Assembly: GCF_025449215.1 (NCBI RefSeq)
Contig: NZ_CP104900.1
Coordinates: 3,596,001-3,660,000, forward strand
Source: Shewanella seohaensis
GTDB taxonomy: Bacteria; Pseudomonadota; Gammaproteobacteria; Enterobacterales; Shewanellaceae
Length of the DNA: 64,000 bases
Direction of reading: 5' to 3'
Of this stretch, positions 31,741 to 41,748 are shown one piece after another; the first letter of the stretch is position 1, and each line of letters starts with the position of its first letter. Made by a program: the position numbers and the translations under genes. Below the pieces are notes generated by a model. That model ran no database searches. It was not told where the DNA came from and saw nothing but the letters and a program-made list of their open reading frames with translations.

Positions 31741-31944
31741 TTACTTGTTCGCGATATCCATATCTGCGTCTGACTCATTTAGCACATTTGAGGCTAACGC
31801 ATCATCGACATCATATTTAGGCCGAGTCCGCGAAAAATGATCCATACGAAAGCTATGTTGCTCATAGGGTATATCGACAAGCACTTTTTTACGCTTAGGG
31901 CGCGCGTCTTTACCGAGCATTTTGGTAAACCAGTTCCACATCAT
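31741..31944 (-). CDS. Small hypothetical protein
   Basis: A 67-residue charged protein beginning MMWNWFTKMLGKDARPKRKK, with a basic N-terminal third and an acidic end (DVDDALASNVLNESDADMDI). AAGGA stands 9 bases before the ATG, a good ribosome site, and no longer gene overlaps it. No domain recognised. It lies upstream of queA on the same strand, 64 bases from the queA start codon; it could be cotranscribed. It is probably real but this rests on the start signal and composition only. Confidence 0.55.
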   Translation of the reverse strand: MMWNWFTKMLGKDARPKRKKVLVDIPYEQHSFRMDHFSRTRPKYDVDDALASNVLNESDADMDIANK

Positions 31945-32126
31945 CCATGATCCTTAACAGGTTAATTGATTGGTGCATTTTCAGTCCCGCGTCAGCATTT
32001 ACCCTCCAATTGAAACGCTAACGTAAGCACTCCCTTAGAAAAGCACACGATTTTTGCCTATTTGCGCTTTCCTCAGCGCGCCCGCCCATGATACCGTGAA
32101 CTAACGCGATTAACCAAGCACAAAAA

Positions 32127-32753
32127 ATGAACATTCTTACACACTTACATCTGGCCGAGATCAGTAAAACCCATCTAGGCGCCAATCTGGCAGGCAATTT
32201 TATCACCGCGCCAATCGATTCTGCGCCGCAAGCACTTCGCCAAGGACTGTGGTTAAACCAAGAAATCAATCAGCTCTGCGCCACCCATGAACTGACCCAA
32301 GAGCTGATGGCCCTGTTCCCTGCCCAGTTAACAAGCATAGCAGCAGATTTGATGTTCGTAAGTTTCGATCATTATTTAGCTTACTACTGGGAAGAATATC
32401 ATCACCTACCACTACCCGAGTTTAGCCAAAAAGCCTATCGCGAACTGGCAGAATTTGCCGCGCAAAACGATGAGTATCACCCACAGTCCTGTCTGGACAT
32501 CATCGCCGATATGCGCAGTCAAGATTGGTTAAACACATACGCCACGCCTAAAGGCATTCAACAGGCATTAGCACAACGGGCCAAAGGTCATCCGCACAGT
32601 GACTTATTTAACGGCGCAGATAAGCTGTTAGCGAAAATGCAGATAGATACAGAAACCGCCTTTCGCACCTTCTACCCTCAGTTGATGGCCTACACCCGTA
32701 TTTGGAGTCGTAAAACCCCGAGTGACTATTTACCCAGTGGCTCAGCCGACTAA
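32127..32753 (+). CDS. acpH: Acyl carrier protein phosphodiesterase AcpH
   Basis: A 208-residue protein aligned by eye with E. coli AcpH (193): the start MNILTHLHLAEISKTHLGAN and the SFDHYLAYYWEEYHHLPLPE region with conserved Asp-His, and the end FRTFYPQLMAYTRIW. AcpH removes the 4'-phosphopantetheine group from holo-ACP and is a member of the HD-like DUF479 family. It is divergently arranged from the small gene at 31741 and stands alone. Confidence 0.88.
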   Translation: MNILTHLHLAEISKTHLGANLAGNFITAPIDSAPQALRQGLWLNQEINQLCATHELTQELMALFPAQLTSIAADLMFVSFDHYLAYYWEEYHHLPLPEFSQKAYRELAEFAAQNDEYHPQSCLDIIADMRSQDWLNTYATPKGIQQALAQRAKGHPHSDLFNGADKLLAKMQIDTETAFRTFYPQLMAYTRIWSRKTPSDYLPSGSAD

Positions 32754-32857
32754 GCTCTAAGTCGAACGCCTGTATTCTGGTATCAAGCCTTGTTTAAGCC
32801 TAAGCGTTTACTCTAACGCCTTTGCGATAACGCCTATTCAGTGAGGTTTCCGTCACA

Positions 32858-33412
32858 GTGACGTCAGCAAACTCAAGCCCTAAGCCAGCTCAACCACTCA
32901 GTTGGCGCCAAAAACTGCAAAGCCCGCGCTTTTGGCTTAAACAGCTTAGGGATCTTAGCATCATGGCGCTGGTGCTCTACGGCGTCAGCCTCTATTTGCA
33001 GCGGGATATGATCACCGGTCAAGCGCCAGTATTAAACGGTATTGCCATTGATGGCAGCCAGCTTGCTCTTAATTCCGCGAAGAGTGAGCCAACATTGGTG
33101 TATTTTTGGGGCACTTGGTGCCCGGTGTGCCGCGTCACCTCCCCTATGGTTGAGAGTATCAGCCAAGACCATAAGGTGATTTCAGTGGCCGTGGCTTCTG
33201 GCAGTGATCGCGAGATCCAGCACTATATGGACGAGCATCAATATCACTTTCCGGTGCTAAACGATGACAATGGTGAGCGAAGTACTCAGTGGGGCGCGAT
33301 GGCATTTCCGGCTATTTATATTATCGATACCCAAGGGGAGATCCGTTATGTCACCTCGGGAGTCACCTCGACTTGGGGCATGAAGTTCAGATTGTGGTTG
33401 GCTCAGTTCTAG
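32858..33412 (+). CDS. Membrane-anchored thioredoxin-like protein disulfide oxidoreductase
   Basis: A 184-residue protein with a GTG start, one N-terminal membrane helix (about 31-50, DLSIMALVLYGVSLYLQ) and a periplasmic thioredoxin fold with the active site WGTWCPVCRVTSP (Cys-Pro-Val-Cys, about residues 91-94). The cis-Pro region is AMAFPAIYIIDTQGEIRY. It resembles the ScsD/TlpA group, which handles periplasmic disulfides or metal stress. No Scs or cytochrome c maturation genes are beside it, so the partner is unclear. Confidence 0.85.
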   Translation: MTSANSSPKPAQPLSWRQKLQSPRFWLKQLRDLSIMALVLYGVSLYLQRDMITGQAPVLNGIAIDGSQLALNSAKSEPTLVYFWGTWCPVCRVTSPMVESISQDHKVISVAVASGSDREIQHYMDEHQYHFPVLNDDNGERSTQWGAMAFPAIYIIDTQGEIRYVTSGVTSTWGMKFRLWLAQF

Positions 33413-33507
33413 TTCAGTTTTAACAGCCTCAGCCAATGCCAGCTCGAGAATATACTGCTTAGTGACTGATATTTTGCTAGTATGACCGCGCAAATGATGA
33501 GGATACG

Positions 33508-34179
33508 ATGCAGATATTTGATTACCAGCCCCCTTCAGTCCCTTGGATAGATCTTCGCTATCAAGATAGGGATTTGATCATTATTAATAAACCTTCTGGA
33601 TTGTTGTCTAATCCCGGCCGAGCCGCACATACCTTCGATTGTGCCCTCACCCGACTACAACGCTTGTATCCTGACACCATTCTCGTGCATCGACTCGATT
33701 GCGCCACCTCAGGCATTATGGTGTTTGCTCGCAACAAAAAGGCTGAGTCCCAGTTAAAAACCCAGTTCCAAGATAGGCAAAACGAGAAAGTGTATGTAGC
33801 CGAGGTCATGGGTTTGATTGCAAAGGATGCTGGGATAATCGATTTAGCCATCGCGCCCGATCCCGAGCACCCGCCCTATCAAAAGACTCAAATGCCGGGG
33901 ACGGCTGGCGCAAAGAGTGCTCAGACCCATTACCGAGTGCTAGAAAGACGCGAAAACAGCACCTTAGTCGAATTAACGCCACAAACGGGCCGAACCCACC
34001 AACTGAGGGTGCATATGCTTGCCTTGGGGCATCCCATTCTTGGGGATGAATTTTATGGCGATGATGAAGTGATAAAAGCCAGACCGAGACTCTGCCTTCA
34101 CGCCCAAAGTTTACGTTTTACCCATCCTTACTCGGGTAAAGCCATGCATTTTTACAGTAAGCATCCGTTCTCGGTTTAG
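33508..34179 (+). CDS. RluA family pseudouridine synthase
   Basis: A 223-residue pseudouridine synthase. The catalytic Asp is in HRLDCATSGIMVFAR (about residues 62-76), and the start LRYQDRDLIIINKPSGLLSN and the end QTGRTHQLRVHMLALGHPIL fit the family. Length and N-terminus are close to E. coli RluA, which modifies 23S rRNA 746 and tRNA position 32; I consider RluA the most likely identity, but TruC-like relatives have the same motifs. A terminator follows. Confidence 0.88.
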   Translation: MQIFDYQPPSVPWIDLRYQDRDLIIINKPSGLLSNPGRAAHTFDCALTRLQRLYPDTILVHRLDCATSGIMVFARNKKAESQLKTQFQDRQNEKVYVAEVMGLIAKDAGIIDLAIAPDPEHPPYQKTQMPGTAGAKSAQTHYRVLERRENSTLVELTPQTGRTHQLRVHMLALGHPILGDEFYGDDEVIKARPRLCLHAQSLRFTHPYSGKAMHFYSKHPFSV

Positions 34180-34229
34180 CGCATAACCTTAAGCAATAAC
34201 CCTAATTAATGGATAGGCCTTAAAAAGAC

Positions 34230-34254
34230 ACGAGGTCGCCTTAAGCGACCTCGT
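34230..34254. terminator. Terminator between the pseudouridine synthase gene and the gene at 34315
   Basis: ACGAGGTCGC, 5-base loop, GCGACCTCGT, a perfect 10-base stem between converging genes, with AAAAAG before and a T-containing tail after. Confidence 0.75.
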
Positions 34255-34314
34255 ATTTAGCCAATCGGCTTAGTATTTGCCGATTTATTGGTTAGCGTAT
34301 TTCACTGCGACTCA

Positions 34315-34749
34315 TTAAGCCACGCGCTGATTGAAATCAATATCCGCCATCAACTTATCGACTTGGAAATAACTGCCCTGCTCATTGCAAAACTGGAGTT
34401 GCATAGCAGGCGTCACCATAAAATATTCACCGAAGAAGTTGCCGCCGACATCTTCCACTTTTTGGCCCTGCGGCGTATTGGACAGATTCACTTCATCCAA
34501 ACTATGGCAGCCATCGCTAAACCAAGTTTCTAAATAATATTTGTCCGCTTCTTTATAGAGGGTAATTTTGTCACCAAGCAGTGGACGCTCATCTAACCAA
34601 CGACCAATAATTTCTCGATTTTGCATATCTGACTCCCGCCAATGAAGGCGACGGCGTTTTTCAATCCCAGACATCCTGATATCCTTATGCAATACCCACT
34701 CACCTAAAGTGAACGTCAGTTGTGGTAGTACATTAAGCATAGAACCCAT
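34315..34749 (-). CDS. Hypothetical protein
   Basis: A 144-residue protein that I do not recognise. It has no signal peptide or membrane helix, is rich in charged residues in the first half (ADMQNREIIGRWLDERPLLG-like region) and contains aromatic segments LYKEADKYYLETWFSDGCHS and FFGEYFMVTPAMQLQFCNEQ. The frame is intact and lies between a terminator and the AT-rich promoter region of the next gene; a second in-frame ATG at residue 4 is also possible. Function cannot be given. Confidence 0.75.
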   Translation of the reverse strand: MGSMLNVLPQLTFTLGEWVLHKDIRMSGIEKRRRLHWRESDMQNREIIGRWLDERPLLGDKITLYKEADKYYLETWFSDGCHSLDEVNLSNTPQGQKVEDVGGNFFGEYFMVTPAMQLQFCNEQGSYFQVDKLMADIDFNQRVA

Positions 34750-35084
34750 TTACCGCTTTACTCCCCCGAGTCGCAAATTACCCCAAATCCACCATAAAAT
34801 GTAATTTTTTGGTTAAATTAAATTTGCTAAACGTTTAAAAACTAAAAGATAATTTAGCCTGATTAATTAATCGGCAGTGTAGCTTAATTAGAAAATAAAA
34901 ACGCGATCTTTATCACTATTTACCTATCGCTAAAGTAAAGATAAATACCTTATTTCACATCTTGCGCATTCATCCCCACGAATGAGCTTGTTACATCTTT
35001 TATTATTCACTCAGCTTAGGATTCTGATATAACAAACGGGATATATATCGCCCTACAAATAATCAAAAATAATGCAGGAAGCTT
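34750..35084. other. AT-rich divergent promoter region before the GH109 gene
   Basis: About 335 bases without a gene, between divergent genes. CGCGATCTTTATCACT at 34902-34917 resembles a CRP site (TGTGA-N6-TCACA) with three mismatches, which would fit a catabolic gene, but it is weak. Nothing else recognised. Confidence 0.4.
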
Positions 35085-36464
35085 ATGCACAATATTCATC
35101 GCCGCCATTTTCTCAAAGCCGCGGGCGCCGTTACCGCAGGCCTAGTTACGGCCAATATTGCCCTCAGTGCCAACGCCAGCAGCGTTGCCCCTAAACCCCG
35201 CGTTGGAAAATCCGTTATCGGACTTATCGCCCCGAAAATGGAGCTGGTTAGAGTCGGTTTTATCGGTGTGGGAGAGCGGGGTTTTAGCCATGTCGAACAA
35301 TTCTGTCACTTAGAAGGCGTAGAACTTAAAGCCATATGTGATACCCACCAAACCGTTATCGATAGAGCCGTTGAGCATATCGTTAACCAAAACCGGCCCA
35401 AACCTGCGGTCTATACAGGGAATGATCTCAGCTATCGCGAACTGTTAAACCGCGATGATATCGATATTGTGATTATTTCGACCCCGTGGGAATGGCACGC
35501 TCCCATGGCCATAGATACCATGGAAAGTGGTAAACACGCCTTTGTGGAAGTGCCATTAGCACTGACAGTGGAAGAATGCTGGCAACTTGTCGACACCGCC
35601 GAACGCACTCAGAAAAACTGCATGATGATGGAGAACGTCAATTACGGCCGAGAAGAATTGATGGTGCTCAACATGGTACGCCAAGGTGTGTTTGGTGAAC
35701 TGCTCCACGGTGAGGCCGCTTATATCCATGAGCTGCGCTGGCAAATGAAGGAAATCGACCATAAAACCGGTTCGTGGCGTACCTACTGGCACACCAAACG
35801 CAACGGTAACTTATATCCTACTCACGGCTTAGGGCCGATTTCTCAATATATGAACATCAACCGCGGTGACCGTTTCGATTATCTCACCTCCATGAGTTCA
35901 CCCGCGCTCGGGCGCGCGCTGTATGCCAAACGTGAGTTCCCCGCCGATCATGAGCGTAATCAGCTCAAGTATATCAATGGCGATATGAGCACTAGCCTGA
36001 TTAAAACCGTTAAGGGCCGAACCATAATGGTTCAGCACGATACCACCACCCCTCGGCCATACAGCCGCCATAACCTTATCCAAGGCACCAATGGCGTTTT
36101 TGCCGGGTTCCCAAATCGGATTGCCGTTGAGCACGGCGGTTTTGGTAAGAGTTACCACGAGTGGGATATGGACATGCAAAAGTGGTATGACAAATACGAT
36201 CACCCACTGTGGCAACGAATCGGTAAAGAAGCCGAAATCAACGGCGGTCACGGCGGGATGGATTTTGTGATGCTCTGGCGTATGGTCTATTGCCTACGTA
36301 ACGGCGAGGCGCTCGATCAGGATGTCTACGATGGCGCCGCTTGGTCTGTCGTAAATATATTAAGTGAGCAATCGCTGAATAACCGCAGCAACTCGGTCAA
36401 CTTCCCCGACTTTACCCGCGGCGCGTGGGAACATGCCACGCCCTTAGGGATTGTCGGCGCCTAA
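35085..36464 (+). CDS. Tat-exported GH109 family enzyme, probable alpha-N-acetylgalactosaminidase
   Basis: A 459-residue Gfo/Idh/MocA-fold protein. It begins with a twin-arginine signal ([20 protein letters not shown] then IALSANASS), so it is exported folded with its cofactor. The Rossmann motif is [15 protein letters not shown] (about 56-70). [20 protein letters not shown] and [18 protein letters not shown] are typical of GH109, whose members cleave alpha-GalNAc by an NAD-dependent redox mechanism. No sugar operon is next to it. If not a glycosidase it would be another periplasmic Gfo/Idh/MocA oxidoreductase. Confidence 0.88.
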   Translation: MHNIHRRHFLKAAGAVTAGLVTANIALSANASSVAPKPRVGKSVIGLIAPKMELVRVGFIGVGERGFSHVEQFCHLEGVELKAICDTHQTVIDRAVEHIVNQNRPKPAVYTGNDLSYRELLNRDDIDIVIISTPWEWHAPMAIDTMESGKHAFVEVPLALTVEECWQLVDTAERTQKNCMMMENVNYGREELMVLNMVRQGVFGELLHGEAAYIHELRWQMKEIDHKTGSWRTYWHTKRNGNLYPTHGLGPISQYMNINRGDRFDYLTSMSSPALGRALYAKREFPADHERNQLKYINGDMSTSLIKTVKGRTIMVQHDTTTPRPYSRHNLIQGTNGVFAGFPNRIAVEHGGFGKSYHEWDMDMQKWYDKYDHPLWQRIGKEAEINGGHGGMDFVMLWRMVYCLRNGEALDQDVYDGAAWSVVNILSEQSLNNRSNSVNFPDFTRGAWEHATPLGIVGA

Positions 36465-36490
36465 ATCGCTCGAAAGCGGGCGGTTAACGT

Positions 36491-36518
36491 AAAGGGATAA
36501 ACTCAGGTTTATTCCTTT
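36491..36518. terminator. Probable bidirectional terminator between converging genes
   Basis: AAAGGGATAAAC, loop TCAG, GTTTATTCCTTT: a stem with one mismatch lying between the GH109 gene and the CIA30 gene. Confidence 0.6.
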
Positions 36519-37041
36519 AATAGCAACCTATCGATCTAATCCTCAACGAAAAATCACCACTTTGCTGCGCGCCAATCACCAGCCCTATGCTAGTCAAACG
36601 GCTTAAATCGATCGCAGCACGCTCAATCGGTTTACCACGGCACTGGGGATGAAACGCCGTAAAAGGAATTTCGATACGCTGCCAGTGAATAATACTGCCA
36701 CCATTAACGCCAAAGGATTGATGCTTAGCATCGGGCATTGGCGCCTGATAAACCGTACTCTGCGGTGTATCGGCATCCTTAAGATTCACTTTGTAATGCT
36801 TGCTCCTGTCGCGGTCGAGTTCGAGGTAAATCCCACTAAACTCCCCGACATCAAGCGGTGCAAACTCGCAGCGCACCGAGGCAAACCCACCACCATTGGC
36901 CAGCGACACATGGCCGCTAAACATCCCATAACCTAACGGAGAGATGGTGAGCTTACTGCGTGACAGGCCGCCCATCACAGTATCATTGACACCATACCAA
37001 GACTTAGCCGCACCTAAGTCCTTAAAATCGAAAAGGATCAT
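36517..37041 (-). CDS. CIA30 (NDUFAF1-like) family protein
   Basis: A 174-residue protein of the CIA30 family, with LFDFKDLGAAKSWYGVNDTV then MGGLSRSKL near the start, the family signature (galactose-binding-like beta sandwich). I start at 37041, where GGGAG stands 5 bases before ATG; a start at 37068 would add nine residues and lie in the sstT terminator. The mitochondrial homologue helps assemble complex I; the role of the bacterial protein is not known. Confidence 0.82.
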   Translation of the reverse strand: MILFDFKDLGAAKSWYGVNDTVMGGLSRSKLTISPLGYGMFSGHVSLANGGGFASVRCEFAPLDVGEFSGIYLELDRDRSKHYKVNLKDADTPQSTVYQAPMPDAKHQSFGVNGGSIIHWQRIEIPFTAFHPQCRGKPIERAAIDLSRLTSIGLVIGAQQSGDFSLRIRSIGCY

Positions 37042-37053
37042 AACTACTCCCAT

Positions 37054-37083
37054 AAAAAAAGCAGCCACCGAGGTGACTGCTCT
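37054..37083 (-). terminator. Terminator after sstT
   Basis: On the minus strand AGCAGTCACC, loop TCG, GTGGCTGCT then TTTTTTT; 35 bases after the sstT stop. One internal mismatch. Confidence 0.85.
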
Positions 37084-37117
37084 TATGATACTTTTTCTAC
37101 ACTAACAACAGCACACT

Positions 37118-38344
37118 TTATCCAAGTTTAGCTTTGTTTTCAGCGGCTTCACAAGCTGCGGCGGTAAAAATCACGTCCGTAGAGCTATTCAGTGCGGTTT
37201 CGGCCGCATCTTGGATAACCCCGATAATAAAGCCGACGGCAACCACTTGCATGGCCACATCATTGGAAATACCAAACAGGCTACAGGCCAACGGAATAAG
37301 CAGTAACGAACCACCAGCCACACCAGATGCACCACAGGCCGAAATCGCCGCCACTACACTCAGCAGTAACGCCGTTAATAAATCCACCTGAATGCCTAAG
37401 GTATGCGCCGCGGCTAAGGTCAGCACAGTAATGGTAATCGCCGCGCCGCCCATGTTAATAGTTGCGCCTAGCGGGATAGAGACAGAATAGGTGTCTTCAT
37501 GCAGCTTTAATTTTTCACACAGCGCCATGTTCACAGGAATGTTCGCCGCACTTGAACGGGTGAAAAATGCAGTTACGCCACTTTCGCGCAAACAACGGAT
37601 CACTAAAGGATAAGGATTACGTTTAATTTTCACGTAAACAATCAGTGGGTTAACAATTAAAGCTATGATCGCCATCGCGCCGAGTAACACGGCCAACAGC
37701 TGAGCGTAACCGGCAATAGCGGCAAAACCAGTTTCGGCAAATGTTGCCGCTACCAGACCGAAGATACCGATAGGTGCTAAGCGAATGATAAAACGCACCA
37801 TTTGCGAAATACCATGGCTCACATCGGCAAACACTTGTTTGGTCGAATCATTCGCATGGTGCAGGGCTAAACCTAAACCCACACCCCAAGCTAAAATGCC
37901 AATGTAGTTACCCGTCATTAACGCATTAACTGGGTTATCAACCAGTTTGAAGAGTAAGGTATTTAATACTTCACCAATACCCTGCGGTGGACTGGTGCCC
38001 TCAACGCCAGCAACCAACACTAAATTGGTTGGGAACAGCATGCTTAACACCACGGCGGTTAACGCAGCAGCGAAGGTACCAAATAAGTACAGCACCACAA
38101 TCGGGCGCATATTGGTTTGAGTATTTTTCTTTTGATTGGCGATGGAAGACGCCACAAGGATAAACACCAGAATAGGTGCGATGGCTTTTAATGCACCTAC
38201 GAAGAGACTACCTAAAAACGCGACTTGCTTTGCGGCTTCATGTGAATAACTGGCTAAACTCACACCAGCGATGATCCCCACGAGAATTTGCAGCACCAAA
38301 CTGCCATTAGCCAACTTGGCTAAAAAAGATGATTCTTGTTTCAT
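37118..38344 (-). CDS. sstT: Serine/threonine:sodium symporter SstT
   Basis: A 408-residue dicarboxylate/amino acid:cation symporter (DAACS) family protein, the SstT length (E. coli 414). Start [20 protein letters not shown]; the serine-rich loop [20 protein letters not shown] and [20 protein letters not shown]; and the end [20 protein letters not shown] with the substrate-site Asp and Asn. It imports serine and threonine with sodium. Single-gene unit with terminator. Confidence 0.94.
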   Translation of the reverse strand: MKQESSFLAKLANGSLVLQILVGIIAGVSLASYSHEAAKQVAFLGSLFVGALKAIAPILVFILVASSIANQKKNTQTNMRPIVVLYLFGTFAAALTAVVLSMLFPTNLVLVAGVEGTSPPQGIGEVLNTLLFKLVDNPVNALMTGNYIGILAWGVGLGLALHHANDSTKQVFADVSHGISQMVRFIIRLAPIGIFGLVAATFAETGFAAIAGYAQLLAVLLGAMAIIALIVNPLIVYVKIKRNPYPLVIRCLRESGVTAFFTRSSAANIPVNMALCEKLKLHEDTYSVSIPLGATINMGGAAITITVLTLAAAHTLGIQVDLLTALLLSVVAAISACGASGVAGGSLLLIPLACSLFGISNDVAMQVVAVGFIIGVIQDAAETALNSSTDVIFTAAACEAAENKAKLG

Positions 38345-38528
38345 GACTTAACCTGTCGTTATTATATTTCGGCTGAGTTTCCCCACCCCACACCTTCAAC
38401 ATTGAGGCCAATAAGGTTTTTATAGGATGTGATGGAACTTGTCTAGCTTTGCAGGGAAATAAGCCGATTAAATTACCCAGCCCCTGCAAAACCCTTACAA
38501 AAATCCAACATAGCGCCCAGTTTGACGC

Positions 38529-39452
38529 TTAGTTTGATGCCTTGTTTGGCGCAGAGCTTGCCCGCTTTGCCGCTAAATCGGCGCCCCGTAGCATGGCTTC
38601 CACCAGCTCGTGGGCATCAAACTTAGTGAGCGCCTCATTCGCGCCAACTTGGTGGGCTTGGCTGACACTAATCTCGCTCGAAAGTGAGGTATGCAAAATA
38701 ATATAGGCATTGGCTAGGAGTGGATTATCCCGGACTTCAAACGCCAGCTCATAGCCATCGAGCCCTGGCATTTCAATATCGCTCACCAGAATATCAATAG
38801 GATGATGCTCGGCGGCGGCCTGCTCCATAATCGAGAGCGCATCTTTACCGTCCGGGGTCACAAAATAAGGAATGTTAATGCTATCGAGCGCATCAGAGAG
38901 TTGTTTACGCGCGACCTTAGAATCATCCACCAGCAAAATACGCATGGGTTTTAGCTTCTCGCGCTGCACGTCAGTTAAAATGGCACGATTAGCCTCGGGC
39001 GCATCGGGGAACACCTTCGACAGCAACAACTCAACGTCGAGTAACTGCACCAACTGATTATCGTAACGTGTTACTCCGGTTAAAAAGGCATTGCGGCCTA
39101 AATTAGCCGAAGGCGCCTCAATATCACGCCAATTACACTCGATAATCTTATCAATCGCCCGCACCAAAAAGCCGATAATCATCCGCTGACAATCGGTAAT
39201 GATGATATAGCAATGTTGGCGCTCTTCATCGCTGATGGGGCGGTAACCAATCGCTGCCGCCATATCCACCACGGGAATGGTATGGCCGCGAATCGTTGCG
39301 GCCCCCATGATAGTAGGGTGAGATTGAGGAATTTTACTCAGCGGAGTGTATGGCACTAACTCACGGATTTTTAGCGTGCCCAGAGCAAAGACCTGTGTTT
39401 GCGATAACCGAAACAGTAATAGCCCTTGCGATTGACTTGCCTTGCTTTTCAT
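38529..39452 (-). CDS. cheV: Chemotaxis protein CheV (CheW-like plus receiver)
   Basis: A 307-residue CheV. Residues about 8-150 form a CheW-like coupling domain (LLLFRLSQTQVFALGTLKIR, GAATIRGHTIPVVDMAAAIG), and about 170-295 a receiver domain with the phosphorylatable Asp225 in ILVSDIEMPGLDGYE and the acidic pair in RILLVDDSKVARK. CheV couples chemoreceptors to CheA and tunes adaptation by phosphorylation. It is encoded away from other che genes. Confidence 0.93.
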   Translation of the reverse strand: MKSKASQSQGLLLFRLSQTQVFALGTLKIRELVPYTPLSKIPQSHPTIMGAATIRGHTIPVVDMAAAIGYRPISDEERQHCYIIITDCQRMIIGFLVRAIDKIIECNWRDIEAPSANLGRNAFLTGVTRYDNQLVQLLDVELLLSKVFPDAPEANRAILTDVQREKLKPMRILLVDDSKVARKQLSDALDSINIPYFVTPDGKDALSIMEQAAAEHHPIDILVSDIEMPGLDGYELAFEVRDNPLLANAYIILHTSLSSEISVSQAHQVGANEALTKFDAHELVEAMLRGADLAAKRASSAPNKASN

Positions 39453-39543
39453 AAACCTAAATTCTCATTAACGATTCTGTTTTTATCATAGCGGTTCGCA
39501 AAATGAGTTGCGACAGCTAAAACCGCTATTTAGTCACCTTAGC

Positions 39544-41064
39544 TTATAACTGTGACTCTATTGGCAGTAACCCGAGGAAATCGGCGACAAAAATACGCCA
39601 AAATCCCGCGTCGGGCTCACTGTCGTAGCGCTGCTTGTTGGCATCATCCCACCACACCAACTCGCCCTCTTCTAAAGCGAGCCGATAGGTGTTGCTTGCC
39701 AGTTTTTCCTCAATTTTGTGAGCCACTTGCTGACTAAATTGCGGTTGAGTGATCAGCAATCCAAGCTCGGTATTCACCGCCGCAGAACGGGGATCAAAGT
39801 TAAATGAGCCCACAAATATCTGATTATTATCAAATACAAACGATTTGGCATGCAGGCTACTTTTTGAACTACCATGCCAACTGTGTGAGCGCTCACCCGC
39901 CTGTGCTTTCACTTCGTAGATTTCAACGCCCGCGGCCAACAAGGCTTTACGATACTGCTTATAACCTGCATGCACCGCCAGCACATCGGTTGCCGCCAGA
40001 CTATTGGTGAGCACACGTACCCGTTTGCCCGACTGCGCTAAGAGAGTAAGCAGATCGGTTCCAGATTGCGTCGGCACAAAATAAGGCGAAATGATGAGTA
40101 ACTCGGACTCCACCTGCGTCAGGTAAGGTAATAACTGGCTGAGCAGCCAAGTGGATTTATCGCCTTGCAGCAACTTATCGGGCGGGTCAACCAACACTAG
40201 GGCTTTGCCCCAAAACCAAGTCATGCTATCGCTCTGCAGATTTGCCAATAACTGGCTTTGGGCTAAACGCTTCACATATTCGCTGGAGTTGGACTGTTCA
40301 CGCTGCTCGCTCATTTGCTGCGCTAGCGCTTCAAGCTCCGCCTGCGTGGGGTTATGATCGCTCAACACTTCAATCGAATGGGTGGAGTCGGCATTCCAAT
40401 ATAGGTCAAATTCATCGGATACCTTAGGCACTGCATCGCCCATGGCTAATAGATCAAAATCGCCAAATTCGAGGTCACGATTCGCCGCAAAATACTCATC
40501 ACCAATATTACGTCCACCGACAATGGTCATTACATTGTCCACGGTGAACGACTTATTGTGCATCCTATGGTTTAAGCGACTAAAACCAAACAACATGGCA
40601 AGGCCGCGGTAATTACGCTCGGTGCTCGGGTTAAACAGTCGAATACTGATGTTAGGGTGGCGAGCGAGGGCAATTAGCTGCTCGTCCATGTCTGCACTTG
40701 TCATATCGTCCAGCAATAAACGCACTCGCACCCCGCGATCCGCAGCATCCAATAAAAACCACGTCAGCAAGCGGCCCGTTTCATCATTACGATAAATATA
40801 ATATTGCAGATCGATACTGCTGACAGCAGACTCAATCAGCAACAAGCGGGCGACGAAGGCATCGACCCCATCACCGAGGGGGAACACGCCAGTTTGATCG
40901 GGATGCTGCGCCATGGCGGTTTTTACCGCCTGATACAGGGTGGAGTTTTCGGCTAAGGGATAGGCTGTTTCAATTGATTTTGCGGGTAATTCTGCCATTG
41001 AGCTACAACCGTTAATCAACAGGAGCAAAAGCCCCCAAAAGGGAAGCGAGAGACGAAATACCAT
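39544..41064 (-). CDS. Phospholipase D family lipoprotein
   Basis: A 506-residue exported protein. I start at 41064 because this gives a lipoprotein signal peptide (MVFRLSLPFWGLLLLLINGC) with the lipobox Cys at residue 20. A GTG at 41178 with AAGGA upstream would add 38 polar residues before the signal; it cannot be excluded. Two HKD motifs are present, HNKSFTVDN (about 169) and HAKSFVFDN (about 410), which together make the active site of phospholipase D and cardiolipin synthase-type enzymes. It is similar to YmdC/ClsC-like proteins. Substrate uncertain. Confidence 0.88.
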   Translation of the reverse strand: MVFRLSLPFWGLLLLLINGCSSMAELPAKSIETAYPLAENSTLYQAVKTAMAQHPDQTGVFPLGDGVDAFVARLLLIESAVSSIDLQYYIYRNDETGRLLTWFLLDAADRGVRVRLLLDDMTSADMDEQLIALARHPNISIRLFNPSTERNYRGLAMLFGFSRLNHRMHNKSFTVDNVMTIVGGRNIGDEYFAANRDLEFGDFDLLAMGDAVPKVSDEFDLYWNADSTHSIEVLSDHNPTQAELEALAQQMSEQREQSNSSEYVKRLAQSQLLANLQSDSMTWFWGKALVLVDPPDKLLQGDKSTWLLSQLLPYLTQVESELLIISPYFVPTQSGTDLLTLLAQSGKRVRVLTNSLAATDVLAVHAGYKQYRKALLAAGVEIYEVKAQAGERSHSWHGSSKSSLHAKSFVFDNNQIFVGSFNFDPRSAAVNTELGLLITQPQFSQQVAHKIEEKLASNTYRLALEEGELVWWDDANKQRYDSEPDAGFWRIFVADFLGLLPIESQL

Positions 41065-41212
41065 TTGTTTGACGGAATAAATTTTGCGATTACGCCCTAT
41101 CACTTTAGCAAGATGTTGAGCGAGTTTGTTGGCGAAAACGGCGCCACAATTGCGCGATGATATCCCGAATATCGTCACTAAATGGTATTCCTTATTTTAT
41201 GAATTCAGATGG

Positions 41213-41683
41213 TTAATCCTGTAACGCATAGAGCACATCGAAGGCAAACTGATCCCAACCTTCGGCAGTAAACGCAATGTCGCGAATGCTGCGCACTTGG
41301 CTAACGGCATGCAAAGGCGCGGCGCCATTCACCATCAAGTAATAGGCCATAATAAGCCCTGTACGGTCTTTACCCGAGCGGCAATGGATTAGCACAGGCA
41401 AGTTATCGGCTTCACACTGCTGAATAAAAGCCAGCGCCCGCGGTAACTGGGCAACACATATAGCAACATCCCCTTCCTGCGGCGGGACATTGCGGGAAAA
41501 AGGAATGCATTCATAACGTAGTCCGTGGTGCTTAAAACTGCCCGGCTCACATCCTTCTCCGCCATTCACGGATAACACCGCACGGATCCCCAAAGACTTA
41601 AGCTCGGCTAAATCCCAAGGGTCCTTGTTGGGGCCACTTCGACCCGCTATCTTGCCTTCAACTAACCAAAATAGATGCTGCAT
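41213..41683 (-). CDS. Dual-specificity/tyrosine protein phosphatase-like protein
   Basis: A 156-residue cysteine-based phosphatase with the P-loop HCRSGKDRTG (Cys101, Arg107), and an upstream general-acid loop around PFSRNVPPQEGD. I start at 41683, where GGGAG lies 5 bases before the ATG; an in-frame ATG at 41731 would add 16 residues without a ribosome site. No signal peptide, so cytosolic. Target not known; the family includes protein and phosphoinositide phosphatases. Confidence 0.85.
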   Translation of the reverse strand: MQHLFWLVEGKIAGRSGPNKDPWDLAELKSLGIRAVLSVNGGEGCEPGSFKHHGLRYECIPFSRNVPPQEGDVAICVAQLPRALAFIQQCEADNLPVLIHCRSGKDRTGLIMAYYLMVNGAAPLHAVSQVRSIRDIAFTAEGWDQFAFDVLYALQD

Positions 41684-41748
41684 ACTGCTCCCACAAACCA
41701 GATGCGAAGGGACATGAGTTGCACTAAGCATAACTCACGCCCAAGGAA

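Noticed and set aside
38448..38490. Hairpin TTTGCAGGG/CCCTGCAAA between cheV and sstT
   Set aside because: Loop of 25 bases and no T run; too weak to call a terminator or leader element.
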